A DNA stretch of 9,426 bases from Cytophagales bacterium (GTDB taxonomy: Bacteria; Bacteroidota; Bacteroidia; Cytophagales; JAAEPT01): assembly GCA_011524675.1 (NCBI GenBank), contig WTJX01000637.1, forward strand, positions 1,635 through 11,060, written 5' to 3'. The notes under the pieces are model-generated. The model made no database searches, was not told the DNA's origin, and was given only the letters and a program-made list of their open reading frames with translations. Both the position numbers and the translations under genes were made by a program. Position 1 is the stretch's first letter; each line of letters opens with the position of its first letter. Positions 1 through 6,223 of the stretch are shown one piece after another.

Positions 1-2098
1 CTTCGCCAGCTGTTATCAATTTTTTCTCAGCTACAGCTTTTCCCTTTGCATCAAAAGCCACCACCTTTAGTTCGCCTGGTTCATAAGTAACATCCATCCA
101 TCGCAAGCGATAACGGTCGAGTTTATTCTCTTTGCTCTTTGTTCTTACACCTTGACTTTTGCCATTGACAAATAGTTCTGCACTATCATAATTGGTATAG
201 ACAAACACAGGCGTTGTTTTATCTTCTCTTCCTTTCCAGTTCCAGTGTGGTAGTATATGTAAGGTTTCTTTTTCTTTGTTCCATCTACTGCGGTAAAGGT
301 AATACCTGTCTTTTGGGATACCTGCCAAATCACAAATCCCAAAGTAAGAACTTCTTGCAGGCCAGTAAGTATCGTAAGGAGTAGGTTCACCCAAATAATC
401 AAAGCCTGTCCAAACAAACTCACCTATCACCCAATCTTTGTCGTCTTGCATTATAAAATCGTCTTCTGGTATGTTTGACCAGCTACAATACTCCAAATCA
501 TATGAAGAACATTGACCGTCAGGATATGTTTTCTTGATACCTAGCTCCACTGGAAACTTATATACTCCTCTGGAGCTGACGGTTGAAGCTGTTTCTGAGC
601 CTAATAAAAAACCTTGTGGAAAGGTCTTGTTTGCTTCTTCATAGAGGTGTACACGATAGTTCAAGCCTGGTATGTCTAGTACTGAGGCAAAGCCGTTTTC
701 CATTACGGATTTCACTTTATCCATACCTACAGTTACGGGGCGAGTAGGGTCTTCACGGTGAAAAATATCTTGTAACCATTTGGCTCGCTCTACACCATCG
801 TGTGTCCTTTGGTCTGGCACTTCATTACCAGAACTCCACATCACTATACATGGATGATTTCTAGTGGCATGCACTAAGTTGACAATGTCTTTCTCTGCCC
901 ATTCTTCAAAGTATTTATTATACCCATTTTCCACTTTTCCTTTTTTCCATTCGTCAAAACTTTCTGCCAAGAACAAGAAACCCATTTCATCGCAAAGCTC
1001 TAACTGCTCTATCGAAGGCATATTATGCGAAGAGCGTATGGCATTGCAGCCCATTTCTTTTAAGATGCTTAGCTGCCTTCTCAATGCAGACTTATTTAGA
1101 GCGATACCTATAGGACCGAGATCGTGATGCAAACAAACCCCTTTGAACTTTGTAACTTTCCCATTTAGTTCAAAGCCTTTTGCAGGGCTATACTTGATGC
1201 TACGTATCCCAAAACGGATTTTTTCACTATCTTTTAAACTTGCACCCTTATAAAGTTGCAGCTCTGCAGTATAGAGGTAAGGAGTCTCAGGACTCCAAAG
1301 ATTTGGTTTTTGTACTTCTATAGATTGAGTTACTTTCTGTGAGACACCTTCTTGTTTTGTTTGAGCGACTATTTTTCCTTTTGCATCTTTTATCACGGTT
1401 TTGATGGTCATGCCTTTGCCTGCAAACTGTGATATTATATTTACTTTAGCACTGTTTGCTGATACTGTAGGGGTCGTGAGGTAATGCCCCCAATGTTTGA
1501 AGCTTTCCTTGTCTTTGGTGATTACTTGTACTTTTCTGTAAATTCCTGCTCCAGGGTACCAACGAGAAGAAAAAGGCTTGTTTTCTAAGCGCACAGCTAT
1601 CTTATTTTCTCCTGCTTTGACATAGTTTGAAATATCGAAATAAAAATAACTGTACCCATAAGGTCTATAACCTACTTTTACGCCATTTACGAATACTTGT
1701 GCATTGCTCATTGCTCCATCAAATGCAAGTAGGGTTTGTTTTTGGCTATCGCCTTCATCAAGTGAAAGTGTCGTTCTGTACCAACCTACACCTATAAACG
1801 GTAATGCGCCTGTTCTCCCTGTCTTTTCGGTAGCTTTATCTTCGTTATTTTGTATTATTCGTACAGTTTGCCTGTCTATAGATTCATCAAAAGGTCCATA
1901 AATAGCCCAGTCATGAGGTACACTTACCTTTTCCCATGCACTATCGTCATAATGATAGCCTGAAGCATCATCATCTAGCCTACTAAAACTCCAAGTGTCT
2001 AGTTCTTGTATTGTACGTTGTCCATATACATGAACTTGAAGGCTGAATAATATGCATATAATAAAGGATCCTATGGATGTGAAAGAAAGTTTAGACAT
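1..2098 (-). CDS. Secreted glycoside hydrolase family 2 (beta-galactosidase type), C-terminus cut by window edge
   Basis: The frame is open from an ATG at 2098 down to base 1 (699 residues, no stop seen). Residues 1-27 are a signal peptide (MSKL, hydrophobic core FIICILFSLQV, cleavage near VYG/Q), so the enzyme is exported. The order is typical GH2: sugar-binding jelly roll (about 30-190; VPHDWAIYGPF, GVGWYR, FVNGVKVGYRPYGY), Ig-like domain (about 195-300), TIM barrel (about 305-600) and a DUF4982-like beta domain (about 620-690; AELFVNGKSQG from residue 640). GVCLHHDLG and NAIRSSHNMPS lie at the barrel start. The acid/base is Glu426 in SSGNEV; the likely nucleophile is Glu502 in GSETAS; GEFVWTGFDYLGEP is the usual barrel-end motif. 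Family members hydrolyse beta-galactosides or related beta-linked sugars; the substrate cannot be read from sequence. The missing end probably carries further beta domains. No SusC/SusD or other sugar gene is in view, so the pathway is unknown. Confidence 0.95.
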   Translation of the reverse strand, partial: MSKLSFTSIGSFIICILFSLQVHVYGQRTIQELDTWSFSRLDDDASGYHYDDSAWEKVSVPHDWAIYGPFDESIDRQTVRIIQNNEDKATEKTGRTGALPFIGVGWYRTTLSLDEGDSQKQTLLAFDGAMSNAQVFVNGVKVGYRPYGYSYFYFDISNYVKAGENKIAVRLENKPFSSRWYPGAGIYRKVQVITKDKESFKHWGHYLTTPTVSANSAKVNIISQFAGKGMTIKTVIKDAKGKIVAQTKQEGVSQKVTQSIEVQKPNLWSPETPYLYTAELQLYKGASLKDSEKIRFGIRSIKYSPAKGFELNGKVTKFKGVCLHHDLGPIGIALNKSALRRQLSILKEMGCNAIRSSHNMPSIEQLELCDEMGFLFLAESFDEWKKGKVENGYNKYFEEWAEKDIVNLVHATRNHPCIVMWSSGNEVPDQRTHDGVERAKWLQDIFHREDPTRPVTVGMDKVKSVMENGFASVLDIPGLNYRVHLYEEANKTFPQGFLLGSETASTVSSRGVYKFPVELGIKKTYPDGQCSSYDLEYCSWSNIPEDDFIMQDDKDWVIGEFVWTGFDYLGEPTPYDTYWPARSSYFGICDLAGIPKDRYYLYRSRWNKEKETLHILPHWNWKGREDKTTPVFVYTNYDSAELFVNGKSQGVRTKSKENKLDRYRLRWMDVTYEPGELKVVAFDAKGKAVAEKKLITAGE

Positions 2099-2121
2099 TT
2101 GAAGAAGTTTATGATATAAAA

Positions 2122-2134
2122 TGTATTTAATACA
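2122..2134. promoter_or_regulatory. Short palindrome upstream of the GH2 gene
   Basis: TGTATTTAATACA is a 6-1-6 palindrome 24 bases upstream of the GH2 start codon. It could be an operator, or lie in the leader. It is AT-rich and short enough to occur by chance, and I see no clean TAnnTTTG box beside it. Confidence 0.2.
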
Positions 2135-2410
2135 CTAATGCAATATAGAAGATTTTTATTAAAGTATAACTATCTGACAATATTTTTTTACTCCTGTTAT
2201 GCTCCGTATAGACAGTGTTATTTGCTATATCTTTTGAAATAACTGTAGAATGCATATATTTTGGCAGTGTAAGCAAGCATGTCAAAGCTTGGGAGTGGTG
2301 TCGATATTGACAAATAAATATTCTTATGAGCTCAACATATGCTCTTGTATCAAACAGACATTTTGAGATCACTTAGGTATAGTTTACATATGTCAGTAGA
2401 AACCATTTTG

Positions 2411-2423
2411 GTACTTTGTACTA
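2411..2423 (-). repeat. Single copy of the AGTACAAAGTA repeat motif
   Basis: The reverse complement of this site is TAGTACAAAGTAC, identical over 13 bases to 5502-5514 and sharing AGTACAAAG with 5680-5688 and 5694-5702. GTAC-AAA-GTAC is itself a small 4-bp hairpin with a 3-base loop. It shows that the motif is dispersed, not confined to the hemA downstream region. Confidence 0.5.
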
Positions 2424-2477
2424 TTCAAAGGCAAGACATTTTTATTTCCCTTTCGGTAACACTACTTTATACGATCA

Positions 2478-4007
2478 CTATACCTCCTTTTTGGGAAGTA
2501 GCATCGTAAACTCTGTTCCCAAATCTTTTTCTGACCAAGAGACAAAGATTCTTCCCTTATGATAGCCTGCAATAATTCTCCTAGCGAGCGTCAATCCTAG
2601 TCCCCAGCCTCTTCTTTTGCTTGTATAGCCAGGCTTAAACACCGATTTGAATTTCCCTTTTGGAATGCCTGCCCCAGTATCTTTTATTTTGATAGCAAAC
2701 TCTTTTGGCATTTCCGATAAGGAGATATGTATATTTCCTCTGCCCGACATGGCATCTACAGCATTTTTGATTAAGTTTTCCATAACCCAACTAAACAACA
2801 AAGGGCTCATATTGGCTTTTGCCTCTATGAGTGTAAAGTCAGTAGTAATATTGACAGCCCTAGGTATTCTGCTACTCAAATAGTCTATCGTATCGGATAG
2901 TAAGCTTATAAGATCACAAGGTTCAAGTTCTGGCGCTGAGCCTACCTTTGAAAAGCGGTCTGCAATATTTTTTAACCTATCTATGTCTTTGTTTATTTCA
3001 ACAATCATGCTTTGGTCCTCTAGCTCACTTTCCAAAATCTGAGACCATGCCATCAAAGAAGAAATGGGCGTACCCAACTGGTGAGCTGTTTCTTTGGACA
3101 TTCCTACCCATACCCTGTTTTGCTCTGACTTTCTTGTAATACTAAATAGGTAATAGGCGAAAAATACAAATAGAGCAATCGCTGAGATTTGTATCAAAGG
3201 ATAATAGCGTAATTGCTTGAGCAGGGTAGAACTTTGGTACAGAACGTAATGAGTTACACCACCACCCAAATTTATTTCTATTGGTTTATTCTCTAGCTTC
3301 ATTTGTTTGATAAGCTTTGCGCTATTGTTTGCTATCAAGGTAGAGTCTATCTGACCAAACCTGATGACCTGCTGAAAGCTAGAGTCTGTAATAATAACAG
3401 GTGAAGAGGTGGCGTTGATAATGCTTTCAGATAAAAAAGAAGCTATAATATCACTCATCACAGACTTAAGGTCTGTCAAGAGTTTAGAGTCTTTGTAATA
3501 GACAAAGTTTCTCTCGTCTTTTGAGATGTTTATTTTGATAGGAGTATATAAGTCTTTCATAAAGAGCAGCTCATCATTGGCATGTGTCGGATTGTCTAAG
3601 TTCAAAAAGGTGATGATGCTATCTTTGTCATTGGTGAGAATGACAGGGACTGTTTCGTTGTTTTGAATAACTTCAAAAATAAAATCTATATCTTGTGGTG
3701 GTCTATCAATGTCAGAAATCTTTTTGATCCCCAGTGCCCACAATTCACTTTTCTTTCTTTCTTCCTTTTGAAGCTTCAAAAATAGCTCATTGGTTAGTTT
3801 CACCAATGCTGCCCTCCGTTCTATAGCTCCTGCCCATAAGGCTACTTCCCTTCTTTCTTCTTTTTCTATTTTACGTACTAGTCTGTTGGTGTACCAAAAA
3901 GAGGCAGATACAATAATCATTGCCAACAAAGCGAGTATCGGCTTTGCCAACTGGTTTTGCAAAAAGTTATTTATGAGCGTGCGAAATGTTTTTTTGAGCT
4001 TTAGCAA
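2478..4007 (-). CDS. Membrane sensor histidine kinase without HAMP domain
   Basis: This 509-residue protein is an orthodox two-component sensor. Membrane helix 1 is about residues 22-40, the extracytoplasmic sensor about 42-270, and helix 2 about 271-290. The H-box follows helix 2 after about 15 residues (WVGMSKETAHQLGTPISSL, phospho-acceptor His309), leaving no room for a HAMP domain. The ATPase has the N-box MENLIKNAVDAM (Asn411, Asn415), G1 box DTGAGIP (Asp443) and G2 box GWGLGL (467-472). The start is TTG: the in-frame stop TAA at 4032-4034 leaves no upstream ATG, and the next Met (30) lies inside helix 1. The sensor has an internal repeat, EERxxxxLWAxxI, at 50-62 and 82-94. No response regulator is in the window, so the signal and output are unknown. 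It is transcribed divergently from hemA, with 143 bases between. Confidence 0.93.
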   Translation of the reverse strand: MLKLKKTFRTLINNFLQNQLAKPILALLAMIIVSASFWYTNRLVRKIEKEERREVALWAGAIERRAALVKLTNELFLKLQKEERKKSELWALGIKKISDIDRPPQDIDFIFEVIQNNETVPVILTNDKDSIITFLNLDNPTHANDELLFMKDLYTPIKINISKDERNFVYYKDSKLLTDLKSVMSDIIASFLSESIINATSSPVIITDSSFQQVIRFGQIDSTLIANNSAKLIKQMKLENKPIEINLGGGVTHYVLYQSSTLLKQLRYYPLIQISAIALFVFFAYYLFSITRKSEQNRVWVGMSKETAHQLGTPISSLMAWSQILESELEDQSMIVEINKDIDRLKNIADRFSKVGSAPELEPCDLISLLSDTIDYLSSRIPRAVNITTDFTLIEAKANMSPLLFSWVMENLIKNAVDAMSGRGNIHISLSEMPKEFAIKIKDTGAGIPKGKFKSVFKPGYTSKRRGWGLGLTLARRIIAGYHKGRIFVSWSEKDLGTEFTMLLPKKEV

Positions 4008-4150
4008 AGTAGTATGGGGCTTAGAAAAAGTTTATTATTTAATCTATTTATGTCTATAAATGAATCATTTGAGACAAATCCGTCATAATAGCTTTCAAAT
4101 AAGCCCCTTTTGTTGTAATTTTACAACGTTTCTCACCATAAAAATGCTGC
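4008..4150. promoter_or_regulatory. Divergent control region between kinase and hemA
   Basis: Promoters for both genes should lie here. The clearest element is GTTGTAATTTTACAAC at 4112-4127, a perfect 7-2-7 palindrome ending 23 bases before the hemA ATG. The TAATTTTA inside it (4116-4123) matches the Bacteroidota -7 consensus TAnnTTTG at all but the last base, so a bound regulator could block a hemA promoter. A second inverted pair, GGGGCTTA at 4016-4023 and TAAGCCCC at 4100-4107, brackets the centre of the region. No convincing -33 TTTG or kinase -7 box is visible, so the assignment of promoters is tentative. Confidence 0.4.
4112..4127. promoter_or_regulatory. Candidate operator: perfect 7-2-7 palindrome before hemA
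   Basis: GTTGTAA-TT-TTACAAC is exactly symmetric. Its size and spacing fit a dimeric helix-turn-helix operator better than a terminator, because no T-run follows on either strand. It overlaps a possible hemA -7 element. Tetrapyrrole synthesis is commonly controlled at hemA, which makes the position sensible, but no regulator is identified. Confidence 0.4.
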
Positions 4151-5422
4151 ATGTTAGGTAATTTTAGATCAATCGGAATATCATACAAAGAGGCAAACTT
4201 AGATATACGCTCTTTACTTTCTTTGGATACTGATCAATCTACACACCTATTGCACTCCCTCAAAGAGAACTTAGGGATACAGGAAGCCATTGTCATCTCT
4301 ACCTGCAACCGTACAGAGGTCTTTTATTCTCACGAACAAAATCTATCTCAAGACATCTTCAATGCCCTGTTTATTAGCAAAGCATCGCTTGTATCGCCAG
4401 ACTTATTAAAAGATTTTGTGATACTAGACGGTAGAGAAGCAGTGAAGAGACTGTTTGATATAGCTATAGGCATAGAGTCGCAAGTATTAGGGGATTTACA
4501 GATCATCAATCAAGTAAAAAAATCTTATCAGCAGTCTGCCGACTTAGAGCTTGCTGGTCCTTTCTTGCACAGATTGATGCACAGTATCTTCTTCACCAAC
4601 AAAAAGGTAGTGCAAGAAACAGCTTTTCGCGATGGCGCAGCCTCAGTACCTTATGCATCATACGAATTGATAGAGGAACTTTCTACGGCACTCATAGAAC
4701 CGAGGATATTGATATTGGGACTTGGAGAAATGGGAAAAGATGTAAGCCTACATTTGAAAGATCATGAAGTCAAGCACGTAACGCTTATGAATAGAACCTT
4801 TGCTAAAACGGAAGCGTTGGCAAAAGAGCTTTCTTACGAAGCAAAACCTATAGAAGACTTACACCAAGAGCTTGCTCATGCAGATATCGTTCTTTCTTCT
4901 GTGGCTGTAAACGAACCTATCATCACCAAAGAAGTGATAGAGCAATTACCACCATTTGCATTAAAATATTTTATAGACCTCTCAGTTCCAGCAAGCATCA
5001 ACAAAGCCGTAGAGTCAGTATCTGGCGTACTATTGCATACCATTGATGATATTCAGAACAAAACATCGGATGCACTTCTCAAAAGAGAACAAGCTATTCC
5101 ACAAGTAAAAGCGATCATAGAAGAGTCCATCTTAGAGTTTGTGAAGTGGTCGCAAGAATTGAACGTTTCCCCTACCATCAATAAACTCAAAGAAGCCCTA
5201 GAGCAAATAAGAAAAGAAGAGATAAGCAAGTACTTCAATAAAATGAACGAAGGAGAAGCAGAGATGGTGGAAATGGTAACCAAAAGTATGGTTCAAAAAA
5301 TCATAAAGCTTCCAGTATTGGAACTAAAAGCAGCTTGTAAGAGAGGAGAAGCCGATACCCTCATTGATGTATTGAGCGGAATATTCAACCTAGAAGAAAC
5401 AGAAGCTAAAGTAGCAAAGTAG
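4151..5422 (+). CDS. hemA: Glutamyl-tRNA reductase
   Basis: This enzyme reduces glutamyl-tRNA(Glu) with NADPH to glutamate-1-semialdehyde, the first committed step of the C5 route to haem and other tetrapyrroles, in the cytoplasm. The 423-residue length is normal for the family. The catalytic domain holds the nucleophile Cys52 in ISTCNRTEVFY, and the family motif ESQVLGDLQIINQVKKSY is at 109-126. The NADPH-binding Rossmann domain begins at about 186 with LILGLGEMGKD, followed by TLMNRT (211-216) and DLSVPASI (276-283). The C-terminal helical dimerisation domain runs from about 315 to 415. The ATG start gives the expected N-terminus (NFRSIGISYKEA). A 143-base gap upstream holds a strong palindrome. 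No other hem gene follows directly; about 800 non-coding bases come next, so hemA appears to be monocistronic here. Confidence 0.97.
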   Translation: MLGNFRSIGISYKEANLDIRSLLSLDTDQSTHLLHSLKENLGIQEAIVISTCNRTEVFYSHEQNLSQDIFNALFISKASLVSPDLLKDFVILDGREAVKRLFDIAIGIESQVLGDLQIINQVKKSYQQSADLELAGPFLHRLMHSIFFTNKKVVQETAFRDGAASVPYASYELIEELSTALIEPRILILGLGEMGKDVSLHLKDHEVKHVTLMNRTFAKTEALAKELSYEAKPIEDLHQELAHADIVLSSVAVNEPIITKEVIEQLPPFALKYFIDLSVPASINKAVESVSGVLLHTIDDIQNKTSDALLKREQAIPQVKAIIEESILEFVKWSQELNVSPTINKLKEALEQIRKEEISKYFNKMNEGEAEMVEMVTKSMVQKIIKLPVLELKAACKRGEADTLIDVLSGIFNLEETEAKVAK

Positions 5423-5477
5423 CCTATACATCAGCACATTTTTACATTCTTAGTGTATTGAGTTCTACGTTTTTAGT

Positions 5478-5514
5478 CCAAAGTATTAAGTCCTAAGTCA
5501 TTAGTACAAAGTAC
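5478..5514 (+). repeat. Degenerate AGTCC/AGTACAAAG repeat, copy 1
   Basis: This block strings together near-identical decamers: AGTCCAAAGT, AAGTCCTAAG, TCATTAGTAC, AAAGTAC. The core TTAGTACAAAG recurs at 5692-5702 and, inverted and in longer form, at 2411-2423. The pattern resembles degenerate tandem intergenic words and not a clean CRISPR or an insertion sequence end. Confidence 0.5.
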
Positions 5515-5517
5515 ATT

Positions 5518-5562
5518 AAACACTAATCACTTAAAAACCTTTCATTTTTTAATTTCTTCATT
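5518..5562 (+). repeat. CACTAA-type repeat, copy 1
   Basis: It begins AAACACTAATCACTTAAAA and ends in TTTAATTT..TTCATT-like sequence. It aligns along its full 45 bases with 5789-5835, with only a few substitutions and short gaps. In both copies the block lies downstream of an AGTACAAAG block, so the two words belong to one longer composite unit. Confidence 0.5.
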
Positions 5563-5603
5563 CTTTAAATAAAGGCACAACTTTCCGATTTACACTATAC
5601 CCC

Positions 5604-5628
5604 TCTTTAATCTTTAATCTCTAATCTT
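5604..5628 (+). repeat. Heptanucleotide tandem repeat TCTTTAA
   Basis: TCTTTAA-TCTTTAA-TCTCTAA-TCTT makes 3.6 copies with one substitution. It lies outside any gene, so slippage would not change a known protein. Confidence 0.5.
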
Positions 5629-5679
5629 CTTTGCCACTTTCGTGGAATAAAATCATGCTCTTTTGAGTAGCTAGTATTG

Positions 5680-5702
5680 AGTACAAAGTCGTTAGTACAA
5701 AG
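5680..5702 (+). repeat. AGTACAAAG repeat, copy 2 (two words)
   Basis: AGTACAAAG occurs at 5680-5688 and again as TTAGTACAAAG at 5692-5702, so the word is itself tandem with a 14-base period here. It matches 5501-5511. It is followed by a run of CACTAA/ACTAATC words (5720-5805) that leads into the second CACTAA block. Confidence 0.5.
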
Positions 5703-5788
5703 AATAAAGCTTATTTAGAGACTAATCATTCATCACTAAGCACTAAAAAAACTCATCACTCATAATCCGTAATCCAACACTAATCTCT

Positions 5789-5835
5789 AAACACTAACCA
5801 CTTAAAACCTCATTCATTACTTTAATTTTTTCATT
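5789..5835 (+). repeat. CACTAA-type repeat, copy 2
   Basis: It begins AAACACTAACCACTTAAAA and ends ATTTTTTCATT. It is the partner of 5518-5562, 271 bases away in the same orientation. The preceding 70 bases contain further degenerate words (CACTAAGCACTAA, ACACTAATCTCTAA), so this copy sits at the end of an expanded array. Confidence 0.5.
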
Positions 5836-5913
5836 ATCAAATATAAATACAAACTAATTCAAAATAATAACACATCAACAAAGATAAGTAGGCGGACAAA
5901 AATACGCTATAGT

Positions 5914-5971
5914 AAGAAAGGAGGGAATTAGTCTTTATGCCTTTTCACTGTTAGTGTGAAAAAGCTTTCTT
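5914..5971. other. Nested hairpin flanked by direct repeats
   Basis: The outer arms are AAGAAAG (5914-5920) and CTTTCTT (5965-5971). The inner arms are TTTTCAC (5942-5948) and GTGAAAA (5956-5962), with a 7-base loop. TTTATGCCTT is repeated directly at 5934-5943 and 5972-5981. It is followed on the plus strand by T-rich sequence, so the inner hairpin could also end plus-strand transcripts. Confidence 0.35.
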
Positions 5972-6000
5972 TTTATGCCTTGTTCATCTACTTGGGGCGA

Positions 6001-6018
6001 TCGAAATACTTATTTCGA
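6001..6018. repeat. Perfect 8-2-8 palindrome
   Basis: TCGAAATA-CT-TATTTCGA is exactly symmetric. It lies inside the putative mobile element and overlaps the stop codon of the transposase-like fragment. It may be a hairpin in a transcript or a protein site. No gene starts near it. Confidence 0.5.
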
Positions 6019-6096
6019 GATGTAATCGGTAAACATGATAAAGTCAAATGGCGTTTTCCTTTGTCTATTAACACAATGCATAAATTCAAGAAATAG
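6010..6096 (-). pseudogene. Transposase-like N-terminal fragment
   Basis: Between a TAG at 6097-6099 and a TAA at 6010-6012 the minus strand reads LFLEFMHCVNRQRKTPF, then DFIMFTDYISK. The F-x-x-x-R-x-RK-x-PF-x-x-x-x-F pattern resembles the start of IS4-type transposases, where an FxRxRKLPF stretch precedes the DDE domain. Only 28 codons remain and nothing after the stop continues the similarity, so any parent gene is mostly deleted. The match is from memory of the family pattern and may be fortuitous. Confidence 0.25.
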
Positions 6097-6142
6097 CTAG
6101 TTATATATAGTATAGAATAAGAAGTGGTGTTGATGTGTCTCT

Positions 6143-6179
6143 AAAAAAATGTCGGCACATAACATCATCTAAATGTTAT
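6143..6179 (-). terminator. Candidate terminator of the DUF2335 unit
   Basis: On the minus strand, 45 bases after the DUF2335 stop, ATAACAT (6179-6173) pairs with ATGTTAT (6165-6159) around a 7-base loop. ATGTGCCGACAT (6160-6149) then makes a short second stem directly before a run of seven T residues (6149-6143). The stems are AT-rich and therefore weak, but position and T-run suit an intrinsic terminator. Confidence 0.4.
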
Positions 6180-6223
6180 CTTAACTACCTAAGACAACAC
6201 GTTGAAGCTTCATTGATTATTAG

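Larger units (their letters stand above)
2099..2477. other. Intergenic stretch, no convincing gene
   Basis: These 379 bases separate two minus-strand genes, the kinase and the GH2 enzyme. An 81-codon minus-strand frame at 2127-2372 is open, but its residue make-up (rich in Ile, Tyr, His, Thr, no recognisable motif) looks like translated AT-rich spacer. No strong terminator with a T-run follows the kinase stop. The spacer contains one inverted copy of the repeat described at 5465-5846 (at 2411-2423). The length of the gap suggests that the GH2 gene has its own promoter and is not in an operon with the kinase. Confidence 0.6.
5423..5869. other. Long convergent spacer rich in degenerate repeats
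   Basis: There is no open frame of useful length on either strand. The spacer is low in G and made mostly of short, imperfectly repeated words: AGTACAAAG, AAGTC(C)TTA-like blocks, CACTAA and TCTTTAA. The main copies are listed separately. No hemA terminator with a clear GC stem is visible. With the neighbouring segment 5870-6138 it makes an 800-base gap between two convergent genes, which is long for a region that needs no promoter. Confidence 0.6.
5870..6138 (-). mobile_element. Possible MITE or decayed IS bounded by 11-bp inverted repeats
   Basis: ACACATCAACA at 5870-5880 and TGTTGATGTGT at 6128-6138 are perfect inverted repeats enclosing 247 bases. Inside, the minus strand carries a 28-codon fragment reading like the N-terminus of a transposase and starting about 30 bases from the right repeat, where an IS transposase gene would start. 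The rest is strongly structured: a nested hairpin at 5914-5971, direct repeats TTTATGCCTT at 5934-5943 and 5972-5981, and a palindrome at 6001-6018. No target duplication is evident next to the repeats, and an 11-bp inverted repeat could arise by chance in AT-rich DNA. An alternative is a structured non-coding RNA. Confidence 0.3.

Noticed and set aside
864..1901. Plus-strand frames of 65-87 codons
   Set aside because: They are antisense to the GH2 coding sequence, whose catalytic motifs are continuous through the region.
2127..2372. 81-codon minus-strand open frame between the kinase and GH2 genes
   Set aside because: No motif, signal peptide or plausible composition; it reads like translated AT-rich spacer and carries no promoter or coupling evidence.
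2424..2477. Intrinsic terminator after the kinase
   Set aside because: The only stem in this stretch, CC-GAAA-GG at about 2447-2454, is two to three pairs long and lacks a T-run on the minus strand.
5465..5846. CRISPR array
   Set aside because: The repeated words are short, degenerate and irregularly spaced, with no constant repeat length and no cas gene in the window.
5423..6223. tRNA or rRNA gene in the long spacer
   Set aside because: No cloverleaf with TTCRA-type T arm or CCA end and no rRNA-like conserved stretch is visible on either strand.
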